This document shows, one piece after another, positions 1 through 11,560 of a DNA stretch of 64,000 nt. Positions within the stretch are counted from its first letter, which is position 1, and each line of letters opens with the position of its first letter. Source of the stretch: Halictus rubicundus (taxonomy: Eukaryota > Arthropoda > Insecta > Hymenoptera > Halictidae); contig NC_135163.1 in the NCBI RefSeq assembly GCF_050948215.1, positions 4,154,001 to 4,218,000 of the forward strand, written 5' to 3'. The notes under the pieces were generated by a model. That model was not told the DNA's origin. It ran no database searches and saw nothing but the letters and a program-made list of their open reading frames with translations. A program made the translations under genes and the position numbers.

Positions 1-1611
1 CGCGGATGAGGAGAGAAAGGGCTCTTCTAATCGGCAAATTTATTCTCGCGGTAACAGCCTGAATCGTATTATTTTCTCGAGCATCGATCGTTCTACGCTA
101 ACAAGAAGAAGCTGCGTAAAAAAAAAATTTATCGAAAATCTATCGATAAAGCATTAAACATAAACGATCGTTCGAACGTCTACGAGCGAAGCAGACATGT
201 ACAATTTAGTCCTTCTCTCCTCAGCCACACGCTAAAAATCAGCTCAAAATGTCCCGAGTGAGGTATAACGAATAATTATAAAGTACTTGAAATAGTAATA
301 CAAAAAATAGTCAAGTCGTCGAATAATAAATATACATATATGTGTTTAAGTGTGTATATATATAATATATATATATATTTATATAATATATTTCATATAA
401 TATTTATATATATATAGCTTTGTAATCGTGCGAACATTGTGACCGTGGAGTGAATATGGCCCGGGCTTGAAAGAAACAAAGACAACCAACCATGTGAAAA
501 CCATCTGCCATTTCACAGCTTTTTATATTAAGTTCACGTTCAAAAAAAAAAAAAAAAAAATAACAAACGAGCTGCGCACCTCTGCAGGATCAACAGGATA
601 AATTCTATAGGTATACAAAAAAAAAAGCCAGGAAACCAGGTGAAACGCCCGATTCACGTTTACTCCGCGGTCCGAGGCCGCCGTAATAAATAGATCGTAT
701 TATCTCGTCAATCGTTAAACTCTAGTAACACCATTTTTAATTTCTTTCATTCGTCAGTACAAATCATCCGACGGGACGCGGGGGAACGAGGTCCGAGGGG
801 GTCCGAACAGACATCCGAAGGTGACATCCTTTGCCCCTCCCCGTCGAACCTCCGCGGGACCCCCAACGTCCCGTCAAGCACCACAGTGTAATTATCTGAT
901 CGGTAATACAACTTTTTTTTTTACGCCTTTTCTCTCGGTTTTTACTTTTAAATTTATTCTTCAGTGTCTCTAAAGCAGTCTTACGTGTAACGGCAAACTT
1001 GTTCGCGTTATTAGTCCATCGCGCCCTCTCGTGGAGTTCTTTCCTCTTTCCGACGTATCCTGTACGCTACCGCTCGTTAATCCCGTCTCTTCTATACGCT
1101 AAATTGCTCTTCAGAGTCTATCGCAGTGCCGGGCACGGCATAATTACCAACCGTCCCCACCATGGGGCCCACAGTCCCCTCCCAGAAAGAGAGGGTGGGG
1201 GAAGCGAGGCGTTCGAGGGGCCCCAACCGTGCCCGGCCCGTCGAATCTCGTTGAGTCGTAATTCTCGCGAGAAATTTTCTCCCTCTCTCTCTCTCTTTCG
1301 CGAGGATCGTTGAATTTCGCAGCGAATAATTCGCGAACAGGGCCGAAAGTATTGTATGGTTCACTCACGCCAATCCCGGATGACGAGCAGCTCCGATACA
1401 CGACCGGAAGAAGAGTCGGGGAGGAAAAGATCGTTTTAATCCCCGTGTGTCGGTTCTCTGCTCGTTCCTCCCGGTCCAGAAACGAGGAAAGAACTTTCCG
1501 CCTCCGCCCCTGAAAAAGAAAAGATCCGCGCGCCGATCGACGGATAATCGAAGCGTTCGTACGAAATCCTCCTCGCGATTACAACGTCTCTACTTCCTCT
1601 TCATGACCTCT

Positions 1612-1652
<41 letters not shown>

Positions 1653-3616
1653 CATCATCATCTTCTCTTTCTTTTTTTTTTGTCGTTTTGTTTTCTTTGA
1701 TCGTTGCAAAATAATTCTACCTTATAGCTTACGGTATCACAGAGTTACACGCGGTATCGCTTAATTGCTCCCACTTCGTGAATTTCGCGAAACGATAAAG
1801 AGCAACAAATTAGAGATTAACAAACGTGGACGCAGAAGATGTCGTTCTGGTCAGCTACTCGATTCGTCCTCTAGGATCTCTCTTGCCCTACGCGTGGCTT
1901 TAATACTGACCAAATTGCAAGCAGTCGGTGCTTCATCGAAATGGAAGATCAACGAGTCGATGAAAATAACAAATTATTAAAAAAAAAAAAACGCGAAAGA
2001 GAACGAAAAAAAAAAGGAAAACGTAACCAGACGTTCTTTGGTCTCGAATTTTCTTTCCGAATTTGAATGTCTCTCTGTGATTTCGCTCGATCCCTTCGAA
2101 AGACCACGTTCTGCGTCCGAATTTCGAGAACACTTCGTCCATCGTGTGTTTTCTGGATCGTTGAGAGGTCAACAGCATAGAACGTACAGAAAACAAAATT
2201 TTATGTCGCTGTTTTGTTCTTTTTTTTTTCGTTGCGATTCTACTAAATTCACAAGAGTTCCAACAACAAATCCTTCGTAACGATTAATCGAAATAGCAGA
2301 ATCGAATACCTCGGCCGCGGGACAGAGGGAAAGCGCCACGATGCACCTCGGTGCGTTGCGAGGATCGTCTTAAGAAAATATTTCTCTTCGACGGACAGGC
2401 TCTTCGTCTAGCTCGTCTTCCGTGAACACTTCCGGTTCGCGTCAAAACGATACCGTGGATCCGATCTACGCAGTCATAAACAGAAAAGAATAGTTTTTTT
2501 TAACGCTCCAACGGGCGCGTTGGAATATCATTCATGGCGGACAATGCAATATCGTTTATTTGTTTTTCTTTCGCGAGGTTCTTCGGAGCAAAGAACTTCC
2601 ACAGAATTTTCAATCTCAATGAACATCAACATGACTCGTACGTAAAATTATATTACTACGGACTGTATTAGCACAGCCGACATTAAAAGCGAACGCGAAT
2701 TTTCGTTTGCAGTACGAAATGCAATTTTGTCATGCGCAGTTAGAATATCTGGAATATAATTTTACTTCCGATAAGAGTGTAATCATTTCTGAACAAGTTA
2801 CCTTCGAAAGATGGAAGTCAATATACTTCGTAACAAATACATTGGTAAATCGTGTACGTGTGTCTCTGTGTGTGTGTGTGTGTGAGACTGTGTGTACACG
2901 TTCCTGTTCGAATGTAAAATCAAATAGAAACTAGTTAGAGAGAGTTCCTTCTAACCGCGACTGCTCGAGGATCGAGATCGACCTGTTTTAAGTAAATTAG
3001 CCCCAGAAGATATCGTTTCGTCGCGGTGTCCGCGCAAGCGCGCGCCTCGACCCAATCGAGGGTTCGCGCGCGTAAGTACGACTAAACCGATCAACGTGAT
3101 TAAAAGTTAAGTCTTCCGCTTAGGCTTCCGTTCTCTCGCTGGCTCACCTAGATTCGTTACCGAACACGTCCCCGCCGCTCTTTTCGCAAACACGCGCACA
3201 CATCCCCTTCGGAGGCAGCGAGTAATCTTAACGATGTGAACGAGCGTTTCCGGTCGTCCGTGCACGAGAAGTCGAGAACCTCTACATCGCCGCCGGAATC
3301 CCGTTCGTTGCTTCGACGCGTATCTGTGTCCCCCGAATGCTTTAAAAACATACGTTTATTACAATCACCATTTGTACGATCGAAAGGCAAGACGTTCTCT
3401 CGCGAATGTCAATCGAGCAAAGAGAAACAAATAATAATTATAGCAACGGATGCTGGTGATCATGCGAGAAACTCGAAACCTACTGTAGCAACGCTGTTCA
3501 ACGAATTCCGGAGCTCGTCGGACTTCCTCCACTCTATCATCGTTAATTGTCTTACTCTGCCTATCAGTGCTGTCCAATGTTAGCTTGGAGTCCTCCCCCC
3601 GTCCCCAATGTTAGTA
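1..3616. other. No gene recognised; CpG-rich, low-complexity DNA
   Basis: I see no convincing coding exon here on either strand: the open frames are short and share no family motif I know. The stretch holds an AT-rich (TA)n patch near 350-412, a poly-A run near 543-560, a pyrimidine run near 1281-1299, a pure (CT)n run at 1615-1648 and a GT run near 2870-2884. One possibility is that part of it is the 3' untranslated region of the minus-strand gene ending at 5504, since minus-strand AATAAA-like sites occur (for example 39-44). This is inference only. Confidence 0.5.
1615..1648. repeat. (CT)n microsatellite
   Basis: An uninterrupted CT dinucleotide run of about 17 units, followed by a pyrimidine-rich stretch. 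A shorter CT-rich run lies near 1281-1299. Confidence 0.95.
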
Positions 3617-3796
3617 CAGTGTTTACCCTATATATGTCCCAAATGCCAAAGCGATAAAAGTCCCAAAACTATCCCCAGTATCGCGGGGTATACCCCGTGA
3701 GGGGCCTAGAAGCTCGAGAGAGAAAGAATAGTATCTCCTAGGCGATATATGTCCGTGGCTAGACCGGTGTTTTGGACATACATCGAGTAAATACTG
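3617..3796 (+). mobile_element. mariner-like MITE, copy A
   Basis: A 180-bp non-coding element flanked by TA dinucleotides (3615-3616 and 3797-3798). Its ends are imperfect inverted repeats of about 23 bp starting CAGT. The interior carries a short self-complementary GC-rich block (CGGGGTATACCCCG). The same interior and ends recur at 8074, 9056 and 58222. TA target duplication and CAGT ends fit the Tc1/mariner superfamily; there is no transposase, so it is non-autonomous. Confidence 0.85.
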
Positions 3797-3798
3797 TA

Positions 3799-5503
3799 TC
3801 CCCCTGGCGTTAGTTACCGAAGTTCAGCTCCCCGGTTGTATCTCAGCTGTTTGCTTTTTTAATTGGTCACTTAGTGGAGCCAGTTTACGCGTCCCGCATA
3901 GAATAGAATGTACAGTGGACAGCACCGAATCTCTGTTCTCGGAGGTGTCTTTCCGAAAGAGTGGTTGTTCCCGATTGTCACCGAGTCGCCGCGCCTCGCA
4001 ACCGAGTCGAAGAGAAGAGCGGAAAGCAATGTGTACTCGTGCCAGCGATAGTCACCGAAACTCGCCAGTAGAACTCTATACGCGCGATAATGTACAACGA
4101 AGGAACTAGCATTCTTGTTTCATTAGGTCCGGACATATTGAGATCCTCTATCGATCCCGACTGGCCATGAACCCCTTTGCGACTCGCGCACGCCTACACG
4201 AACGCGACTCTCTACGTATGTATGTACACTCCTGAACGTGCACCCCGAGCGACCGACTATTGCCGTCGCTATTATGTACCTCTTTCGTTGGATTCTTCGT
4301 GTCGTCGTTCTTCCTGTTCGGTCTTCCACGTCGATCCGATCACGTCCCCCCGTGATCCCCGATCCTAATACAACCCGCTCGCAAAGGAGCTGCAGCAACG
4401 CCGGCATCTTCTTCGTCATCTTCCTCTTCGTCGCGGAGAGAAGCATCGACCTTCGCCCCGCGCTCTCTCTTAATCATTCCCTTTCTCCATCGTCCTAAAC
4501 AGATTCTCACAGTTATCCAAAGGAATCAGCTTTGGGTGGATTCTCGCGAGACTTAGATAGGTCAGCGGGTTTTGTTTTGTTTTTTTTTTTTTTTTTCGTT
4601 TCGAAAGGGGTAGACGCGAGCGTGCATCGACTCTCTCGTTCGGAAACTAAACACGGTAAACCCGATTATTCGCTTTTGTTTGTCCCATTATGGATTTGTC
4701 CGTCCTCGGCTAGCATGTACTGGTCTCGTTTTTGCGTTCGTCCTGCGTCTCCGTGAGCAACGTGCCGAAAGGGGTAGGGGGGGAGGTTGATCGAGCGAAA
4801 GGAACACAATATTTTCATTCTATCTCGCGACGTCACTGCGTGAGGAGAAACCTAGAGAAGAGAGCACACGGCAACCTACTGGTTACGCATATTCGACAGC
4901 TCGCGAAGCCCACAGCTGCCGCTCGCCGCACGATCCTTCGGCCTTGAACATCACGTACTCTCGCGAGGCTCCCTCTTCTCGCGAGCCGAGGAGACCGGAG
5001 AACTCGAAGCGGTTTTCTTGACCTTCGAAATCATTCACGACGCTTCCGTGAGTTTGTTCTTCGTCTTCGAAGCGACCGTGACCGTCTATCCTTCTTCCGT
5101 TTCTCGACTTTACTCTTCAATCTGGTGTTACGTTCGATTCTTCGTCCGGATACCACACCGCGTTTTCGTCATCGTCGTCGTCTTCGTCGTTGTCATGTTG
5201 TCACGGTTCCTCGGGTCCTCAACCTGATCGCCACGGGCGAACGACACGCCAACACCTTCTCTCCACGATCTTCTTCTCCTTCGTCTTCTGCTTCTGCTTC
5301 TGCTTCTGCTTCCGCCTTCCTCATCCTTGTCTTCTTCCGGTTAGCCAAGGTTTTGTTTACCATGCCGACGCCGGCGGATCCGGGCACGATCGTGCCACCG
5401 CCTCGTTTCTCGCTTCAGTCGCGGTAACGGGTGCGGAGGTGCGTCGGATCTCGATCGGTTTCGAGCCGGAGATTGGTGGTCGGCCCAAAACCCCTTGACT
5501 GTT
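3799..5503. promoter_or_regulatory. CpG-rich stretch with clustered TCTCGCGAGA-type palindromes
   Basis: The palindrome TCTCGCGAGA or close variants occurs at 4542-4551, 4823-4830, 4901-4906, 4959-4968 and 4976-4985, five times in about 450 bases, with further TCGCGA cores at 1263-1272, 1298-1304, 2571-2576 and 3398-3406. In vertebrates this motif is bound by BANP at CpG-island promoters; whether an insect factor uses it is not known to me. A promoter for an unidentified transcript is therefore possible. The minus-strand gene ending at 5504 would have its 3' untranslated region here. A CTTCTG hexamer-like repeat lies at about 5283-5325. Confidence 0.35.
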
Positions 5504-8500
5504 TCACGACAAGTTCCGCTGGTCCTCCCCGCACTCCTCAGCCTTCCTCAACGACCTCTTCAGCTTGTCGACCAGCCGATTGTGGAACTTGTTCAGGGAG
5601 TTCGAGCTGCCGGTCTTCGGCGGTGACGAGCCCGTGCTTTTGCTCGGGCTCTGCAACGAGGACTGCGACGCCCTCGAGGACGTCCTCGAGAAATGACGGG
5701 AGGTGAGCGGCACCGAACGATGCGCCGGGGAGGTCAGGAAGTCCGAGCCCGGCGACGTCGACAGCGACGGACCCTCCGACTTTGAGCATTCTGACACCTG
5801 CAACCAACAAACGGCAACCCGTTCTTTAGACAAACTCTTATTGACCCACGTCTGACGGACGCCGGGTCCATTCGGACCCGTACGCGCGAAGGACATTAAG
5901 ATTGATTTGTAGTATCCGCGCAGACACGGAATGTGTTCGTTCAGCACCGATCAGACAAATTGTTGCGTTTACTCGATGCATGTCCTAACACGGGTCTAGC
6001 CAGGGACATACATCGGTCAGGAGATCCTTTGATCCACGCCGAACGGAGAAGAGGACAGTGTCTGTGCGGATAATATAAATCGACCTTCAGACAATAATTA
6101 TATATAGATAATTCCCCCACCCTCCTGTACCCCGTTTTAGAAGATCTTGTTCCACGGATTCGCATAATTTCCCAGCATCAGTTCCTTTTCGTGTTACCCA
6201 ATGCCAGTGCGTGTAGACTCATTTAAGATCGCACCCGTCGTCTTTACTATGCAATAATTACGTGCGATTAAACGTACCGGAAATGTTATTTTATTTGTCC
6301 GTTCGATTGGTGGCAAAGAAAAAGCGGAGATAATTTCATGGTGCTCGAACGATCGGCGAGCTGAAAGTCGTTACTAATGTTTATCGAACGTGCGGATCAT
6401 CCCATTGAACGCCGGTCGACAACTCATCTCTGCTTCCCGAGGTGAAACCGCGAAGACCGGTCTACTTTCACTTCGATTCTACCAATTTATAGCCGAGCCT
6501 CGCGAAGATATAATGGCGGTGCTCGCCAATTCGTTGACTTTCGAATTCCCGCGGTTTCAAGATATTGCCGGATGATCTGCTCTCCCGCACGAACGCGACC
6601 AGCGGGAATCGACCAGCGAACGAGTGCATCAAATGCATAATCAAAGCCGCACGTGTGCACGTGCGCCATGACCGCGGACACGATGAATTTCTCGCTGCAG
6701 TTTCCCCATACACAACCTACCCTCCCTCTTTCCCCCTTCTCCGCCCTTAACCTCCCCTCCCCTCCCCATCCGGAGTTACGCGCCATTGCATAATACGACT
6801 GACACACAAACACAGGTGGATCATGACACGTGGCCTTCCCATCGGATGAAAATAATATCCAGGCGCAACGTTTATCGGAAACAATTTCGCATTGTCTGCT
6901 CGTTCGCAAATTCTGCTGCGGTTACGCGATATTTTGAAACAGGAACCCCTCGAGAATTTTTGGACAGAATCTTTAACCGTCAAGGGGGTAACATCTTTTT
7001 TTTTTTTAAGATATTTGTAAAAAGAAAGATCTTCTTAGGAAACGTTAAGCAACATTTTAGCTTCATTTTCATATTTTTTTTTATTAGTGTTAACACAGTA
7101 TCTAGCACCATGTTCAAAGTGACTGGAATATAAAAAATTGTTGCATTAACTTAAACGAGAATAGATTATCTTCGATGCAGTGAACGATATTTTGAATTTT
7201 CTAAATTGCTGAATTTTCGTAAGTGCTTTTGCAGCGAGAAAGATATTTCTGGTTTTAACAGTCACCGTTTCCTCATTTTTCAAAATTGCTAAAAAATAGT
7301 GCGCTACCTTGAAGACGATCTATTTTTGTTTAGCTTGGTACAACAATTTTTTTATATTCGAATCACTGGTAACACTATCTAATATTGTTAGTTTACGATT
7401 ATAGAGATGCATCCATGAGGAATTATTCGAGAAATTTATTTCTCCGGATATATATTATTTAAGAATTAGTAATCAGTTATTTTAATTGCATCTACGGTTA
7501 TTTCGGGCACAAATTGCGAAAACAGTTTTTAATCCTGGCGTTTCTAATTTATGAATTACTGCCGATAAGTTTCAGCCAGAAGCAAGCTTCCGGAACGGCA
7601 GTAAATCATTACCGATTGGTCCGGAGGAGCATTGCGCGATAGGGCGAACGTCTGTACTCATAATTGAAAGTGTAACACCAGAACAGAGGCAGACCGGCAA
7701 TTTTCACGCCGAGCAATACACAGACCGATGACTATCTTTCCCGAGCCGGTAGGTATCGATTAACGCGATTTGTAGTTCCACGCAATTTACAGCGTCTCTC
7801 TCCTCCTCTCTATCTCTCTTTCTCCTTTACTCTCGTTTACATTTTAAAAATAATGAACCTCCTATATATGCTCGAGGCGCAATGGAAATGAAATAAATCC
7901 GATAATTTAATCGGGCCGAGTCGAAGATACAAATGCAATATTTTGAAACAAATGAATATTAAACAATTGTAAATGTAAATTGTTTCGGATTTTTAGACTT
8001 TGATTGTAGATTTTAATGCAATTATAGAAATAACAAAAATTTAATGGTTGAGAACATTTTCACCTACTTAGTACAGTGTCTACTCGATATATGTCCAAAA
8101 CATGGGTCTGCCCAGGGACAATTATCGACTGGAAATAATATCCTCACGGGGTATACCTCGCGACAGTGGGGATAGTTCTTGGACTTTTATCAGCTAGATA
8201 TTTGGGACATATATCGAGTAGAGACTGTATTTATTAACCCTTGAAGAAATTCTCTGAACCTATTAAGAGAACTGATATGAAAACTTTATACGCATGTCGG
8301 AAATGAATTTTATAACAACGCGCAATAAATTAATGAATATTTACAGATTTAGCAATGTCTCGGGATCAGCTAACAAAAGAAGCGAAGTTTTATCTCGACG
8401 ATCGTCCCTGGTTTTTCCGTCGATTCGAGATACGAATGAAAGCGAGCTACAAGAATGCAACGCAAAATTGCGTGCGATCCTTTCTGTCTGCGTCGCGAAA

Positions 8501-11500
8501 AATCGTTTGTGCGATCGTTGACGCGAACAATACGATAACAAAAATAAAAAATATAAAAGAAGAACCTAATTGATACGTTTCAAGTATGAAAACATTCGAG
8601 TTTCGTTATCAATAACGTGCATCAGATTGTAACATGAATAAGGTATTCGATAAGGGAGTCCCCTAGTGAGAAGTCATGCAGCGCATTATGAAATTGAGAA
8701 TCGAAGTTGCGCAATCGTATGTCACACCGACGCGGAGAGGCGTTTGGCCGAAGATATCGGTTTTAATCTAGGTGAAACAAGAATCGCTATTAAACTGCAT
8801 CTGCTAACCAAATCCAATAATTCCGTAAGCCTTGTAATGTCAGTCTTCTGGTGTCTAGAATTTAATTAGGCGTTTTTGAACAGTAAAGAGTGTACACGCC
8901 GAAAATCTTATCATCTTTGGAATCGCCATTGACGTGATTGTTACACGATAAATTGTTCCAATTTTGTAAACCTTAACGTTACAACCATTATTGACGTAAG
9001 GACCAGCCATCGTAATGCAATACCGAACGAAAAATAGTTTTAACTTCCGTAAATACAGTCTTTTCTCGATATATGTCCCGAATATCTAGCCGATAAAAGT
9101 CCCAGAACTATCCCCACTGCCGCGGGGTAAACCCCGTGAGGGGCAATGAATCTTTGCTTTCCTTTTCTATCTTCTAGTCGATACATGTCCCTGGGCAGTG
9201 TTGTTGACATATATCGAGAAAACACTGCAGTTCGAGTAACAGCTGCGTCGCTATACACGTGCTACTTATGATTGCATTTGCTAGAAATGTTGGCCGTAAT
9301 ATTAACTCGCCACGTGTGGTTCTAAAATATGGAAACCTAAAGTCGTACGAAACGAACAGTTAAAACATAACGACATTGACCGTCAGTTTTACATAATGCT
9401 AAGCGCACCGATGTTAACCGAGTTGATAACAAAGTTAATTATGAAACCGCCGCAACCTTGACTACTCGAGTAAATTACTGTTCCATAATTTGCGAGAATT
9501 GGTAATTCACACGCAGATGTTTGCGCGTAATAAAAATCGCCTGCAGCCATTACAAGCAACAGGAAGCGGATAGAAATGTCTTTGCTCCGTTAATCGCTGT
9601 AATAAATTGATAATAATATTCTTCAATTCTTTCAATTCAAACCCCACTGATTCGTGGCATAAATAAATCAAATCGGCGGCTATGTCCCTCGGATTCTCAG
9701 TAAAACAATGAAAATTTCCGTCCTCTGTAACAGTAGACCGGCGTTCGCGATCGCATTCCGGACAACGAACGCAAGGAGATCGCCACGCGTTTTTCTTCTG
9801 TTGTCTTCGTCAGCGATGCGGGACTGTCAACACGAGTTACCTCACCGAGCACGCCGCGCCGAGCGAAATAAACTAAGCGGGTTGTGTTTTGTCATCCGTT
9901 GCCGGTGGCGGCGGCTTTCATCGCGCGTAATCAACCGTCTGACTAAGTGCGAAATTATTTTTAATCGACATTCCTCCGATCCTATATGGCGCACGGTCGA
10001 GATATTCCCCGGTTAAAATCCGCCGGACATTCGCGCGCGAGCCTGAATACCAAACGGAATGACCCCCGTCGTCGACGCTTCTCGAACGGAAACACGCGCG
10101 TCGATGTTTCGGCAATCGAACCGGTTCCCGTTCACTTGTCCTCTATAATTTTCGCGAATTAGCCATTCTTGAAATTAGGAGGACCCCGGGGATCGTCCTC
10201 GACCGGCGTGCCATCGAATCGGTGACTTCACTCCCGAGGAATTTTTTCCCTCGGCAACGCGACCGAGAATCTACCAAATTCAAATTTGACAACTGCGAAA
10301 TTTTATTTACAAATTTTCCAAATTTATTATTTTCGAGTTCACGTTAACCCGTGAACATACACACCGACTAAAGCTTAATTTGTATTGACAGTGTAGGATA
10401 TGTATAACTGTTGACGAGTGACAGTGCCCGTCATGCCTCGTTTTTCTCAGCGTTTCGCGTGCAAAGTGGATACATAACACATCATAGTCATCATTTTCCA
10501 TTTACGGATGCTAGAAGACTCGATCGGAGAACGAGCAACGTCGTCCGTAAACCATAGAGAATTATGAATTCGCAATTGCCGTGAAAATGATTCAGAACGC
10601 ACAGCTTACCGGAAGATGTTCAATAGGTTATTAATGTTTATGATTCACGGATGATAATTTCTTGAAAGATCATTTCACAGCAACGAAAATTTCGGACAGC
10701 AACAAACTACCTTCAGGAATGTAATCGAATCATCTCTTTTTGGAATAATTTTTCAAAACGAGATTTTTAAGTTCTTTTTTACGGAGAAAACACAAATTTT
10801 TTTCCGCTGAGAATCATATCAATATGAATCAGAAGTATTAAAAGACAATATATAATATAATAAGTTGAAGAAAAGTTAACAAGTATGATTCGGTATAATT
10901 TAATTACATTAATATGGAGCCTCGGATTGTTTCTCGGTTTTTCTAAATAAAAATAAATTTTTATCTTTTTTTTTCCACTGAGAACAATGATTGAATGATT
11001 GAATGAAACATGGAATGACCACTGAGAACGACTTCCGGTGAACAATGTGTTGAGAACGATATTATTGCTATTCCTACATGCGATAGATGCAGCTATTATT
11101 ATATTCAGCTTCGCATTGCAGGTTTTCTAAAGCTTATTGTGAACGTAAGCTATTATCGTGTGATAATAAACATTGTCATGTTATGAAACTCCTGTTTACA
11201 GTGATGTCCACATGTCTGGATCGGGAGGGGTTAAACTGCGTCGATCTACGGGCTAACTGCGTGGTTCTACACCCTTTGGGTGCGCGGAAAGAAGGGTTCA
11301 CTGGAATGTCTCGTTACGAGATCAACATTGTCCACGAATCGCTTTGGATTTCGGATCTCGAAATAACCGGAACGGTTAGTCGAAAAACGAGAGGGTATTC
11401 TAATTGAAAAATAGGGGGTACTCTGCGATAAATTTGTTGATGTGTCACTCACCTTTCTGCTGCGACAGGCCTGGGGATTCGAGCACTCCGATGATCGTCG

Positions 11501-11560
11501 GTTGCGATTAGTTTTGTAAATGTCCCACTCGTTTTTCACCACGGGCATCATAAACGCCAT
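5504..11560 (-). CDS. Small serine-rich protein of unknown function, two coding exons
   Basis: I do not recognise this gene. The model is exon 1 at 11560-11453 (36 codons) and exon 2 at 5797-5504, joined in phase 0 across a 5,655-nt intron with canonical ends (donor AAAG|GTGAGT, acceptor TTGCAG|). The product is 133 residues. The N-terminus is compact (MAFMMPVVKNEWDIYK); the middle is rich in Ser and Pro with many SP sites (TSPGSD, TSPAHR, SPSKS), so it is probably disordered and phosphorylated; the C-terminus has a basic helix-like segment (FHNRLVDKLKRSLRK) before an acidic end. The codons on both sides of the junction give a SECS...VSECS echo, which may be coincidence. An independent reason to trust it is that both exons are open, in phase and have strong splice sites. 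An ATG upstream of 11560 in the same frame is also open but adds unattractive low-complexity sequence. Confidence 0.6.
5964..6033 (+). mobile_element. Fragment of the mariner-like MITE family
   Basis: This stretch matches the left end and subterminal part of copy B at 8074 (shared pieces include TTTACTCGATG, ATGTCC, GGGTCT and CCAGGGACA). No matching right end is visible, so it is a truncated copy. Confidence 0.55.
8074..8227 (-). mobile_element. mariner-like MITE, copy B
   Basis: A 154-bp element with the best-preserved ends of the family: 25-bp inverted repeats (including the flanking TA) that differ at about one position. It is inverted relative to copies A, C and D, as the shared GGGGATAGTTCT interior reads on the opposite strand. 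TA dinucleotides flank both ends. Confidence 0.9.
9056..9227 (+). mobile_element. mariner-like MITE, copy C
   Basis: A 172-bp element with the same ends and interior as copy A. The left flank is TA; the right flank is CA, so one base of the target duplication has changed. The interior GC-rich palindrome is CGGGGTAAACCCCG. Confidence 0.85.
10797..10984 (+). pseudogene. Duplicated 5' leader and signal-peptide segment of ribophorin I
   Basis: Bases 10828-10944 repeat 13841-13963. The last 70 bases, which include the start codon and 20 codons, are identical. The upstream leader has two substitutions, a 2-base insertion and a 7-base deletion. The copy reads ATG at 10885 and stops at 10950 after 21 residues (the signal peptide plus one Lys), then runs into A-rich sequence. 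The segment is bounded by 17-nt direct repeats (10797-10813 and 10968-10984; T-run followed by CCRCTGAGAA, one mismatch), which look like a target-site duplication. It cannot encode a functional ribophorin. Confidence 0.85.

Larger units (their letters stand above)
5798..11452 (-). other. Large intron of the minus-strand unknown gene
   Basis: No coding exon is evident. It contains two complete mariner-like MITEs (8074-8227 and 9056-9227), a partial one near 5964-6033, and a duplicate of the ribophorin I start region (10797-10984). The remainder shows nothing I can interpret. Confidence 0.55.

Noticed and set aside
10779..11045. Minus-strand 88-residue frame over the duplicated ribophorin segment
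   Set aside because: It is antisense to the copied leader and AT-rich flank; no protein features beyond low complexity.
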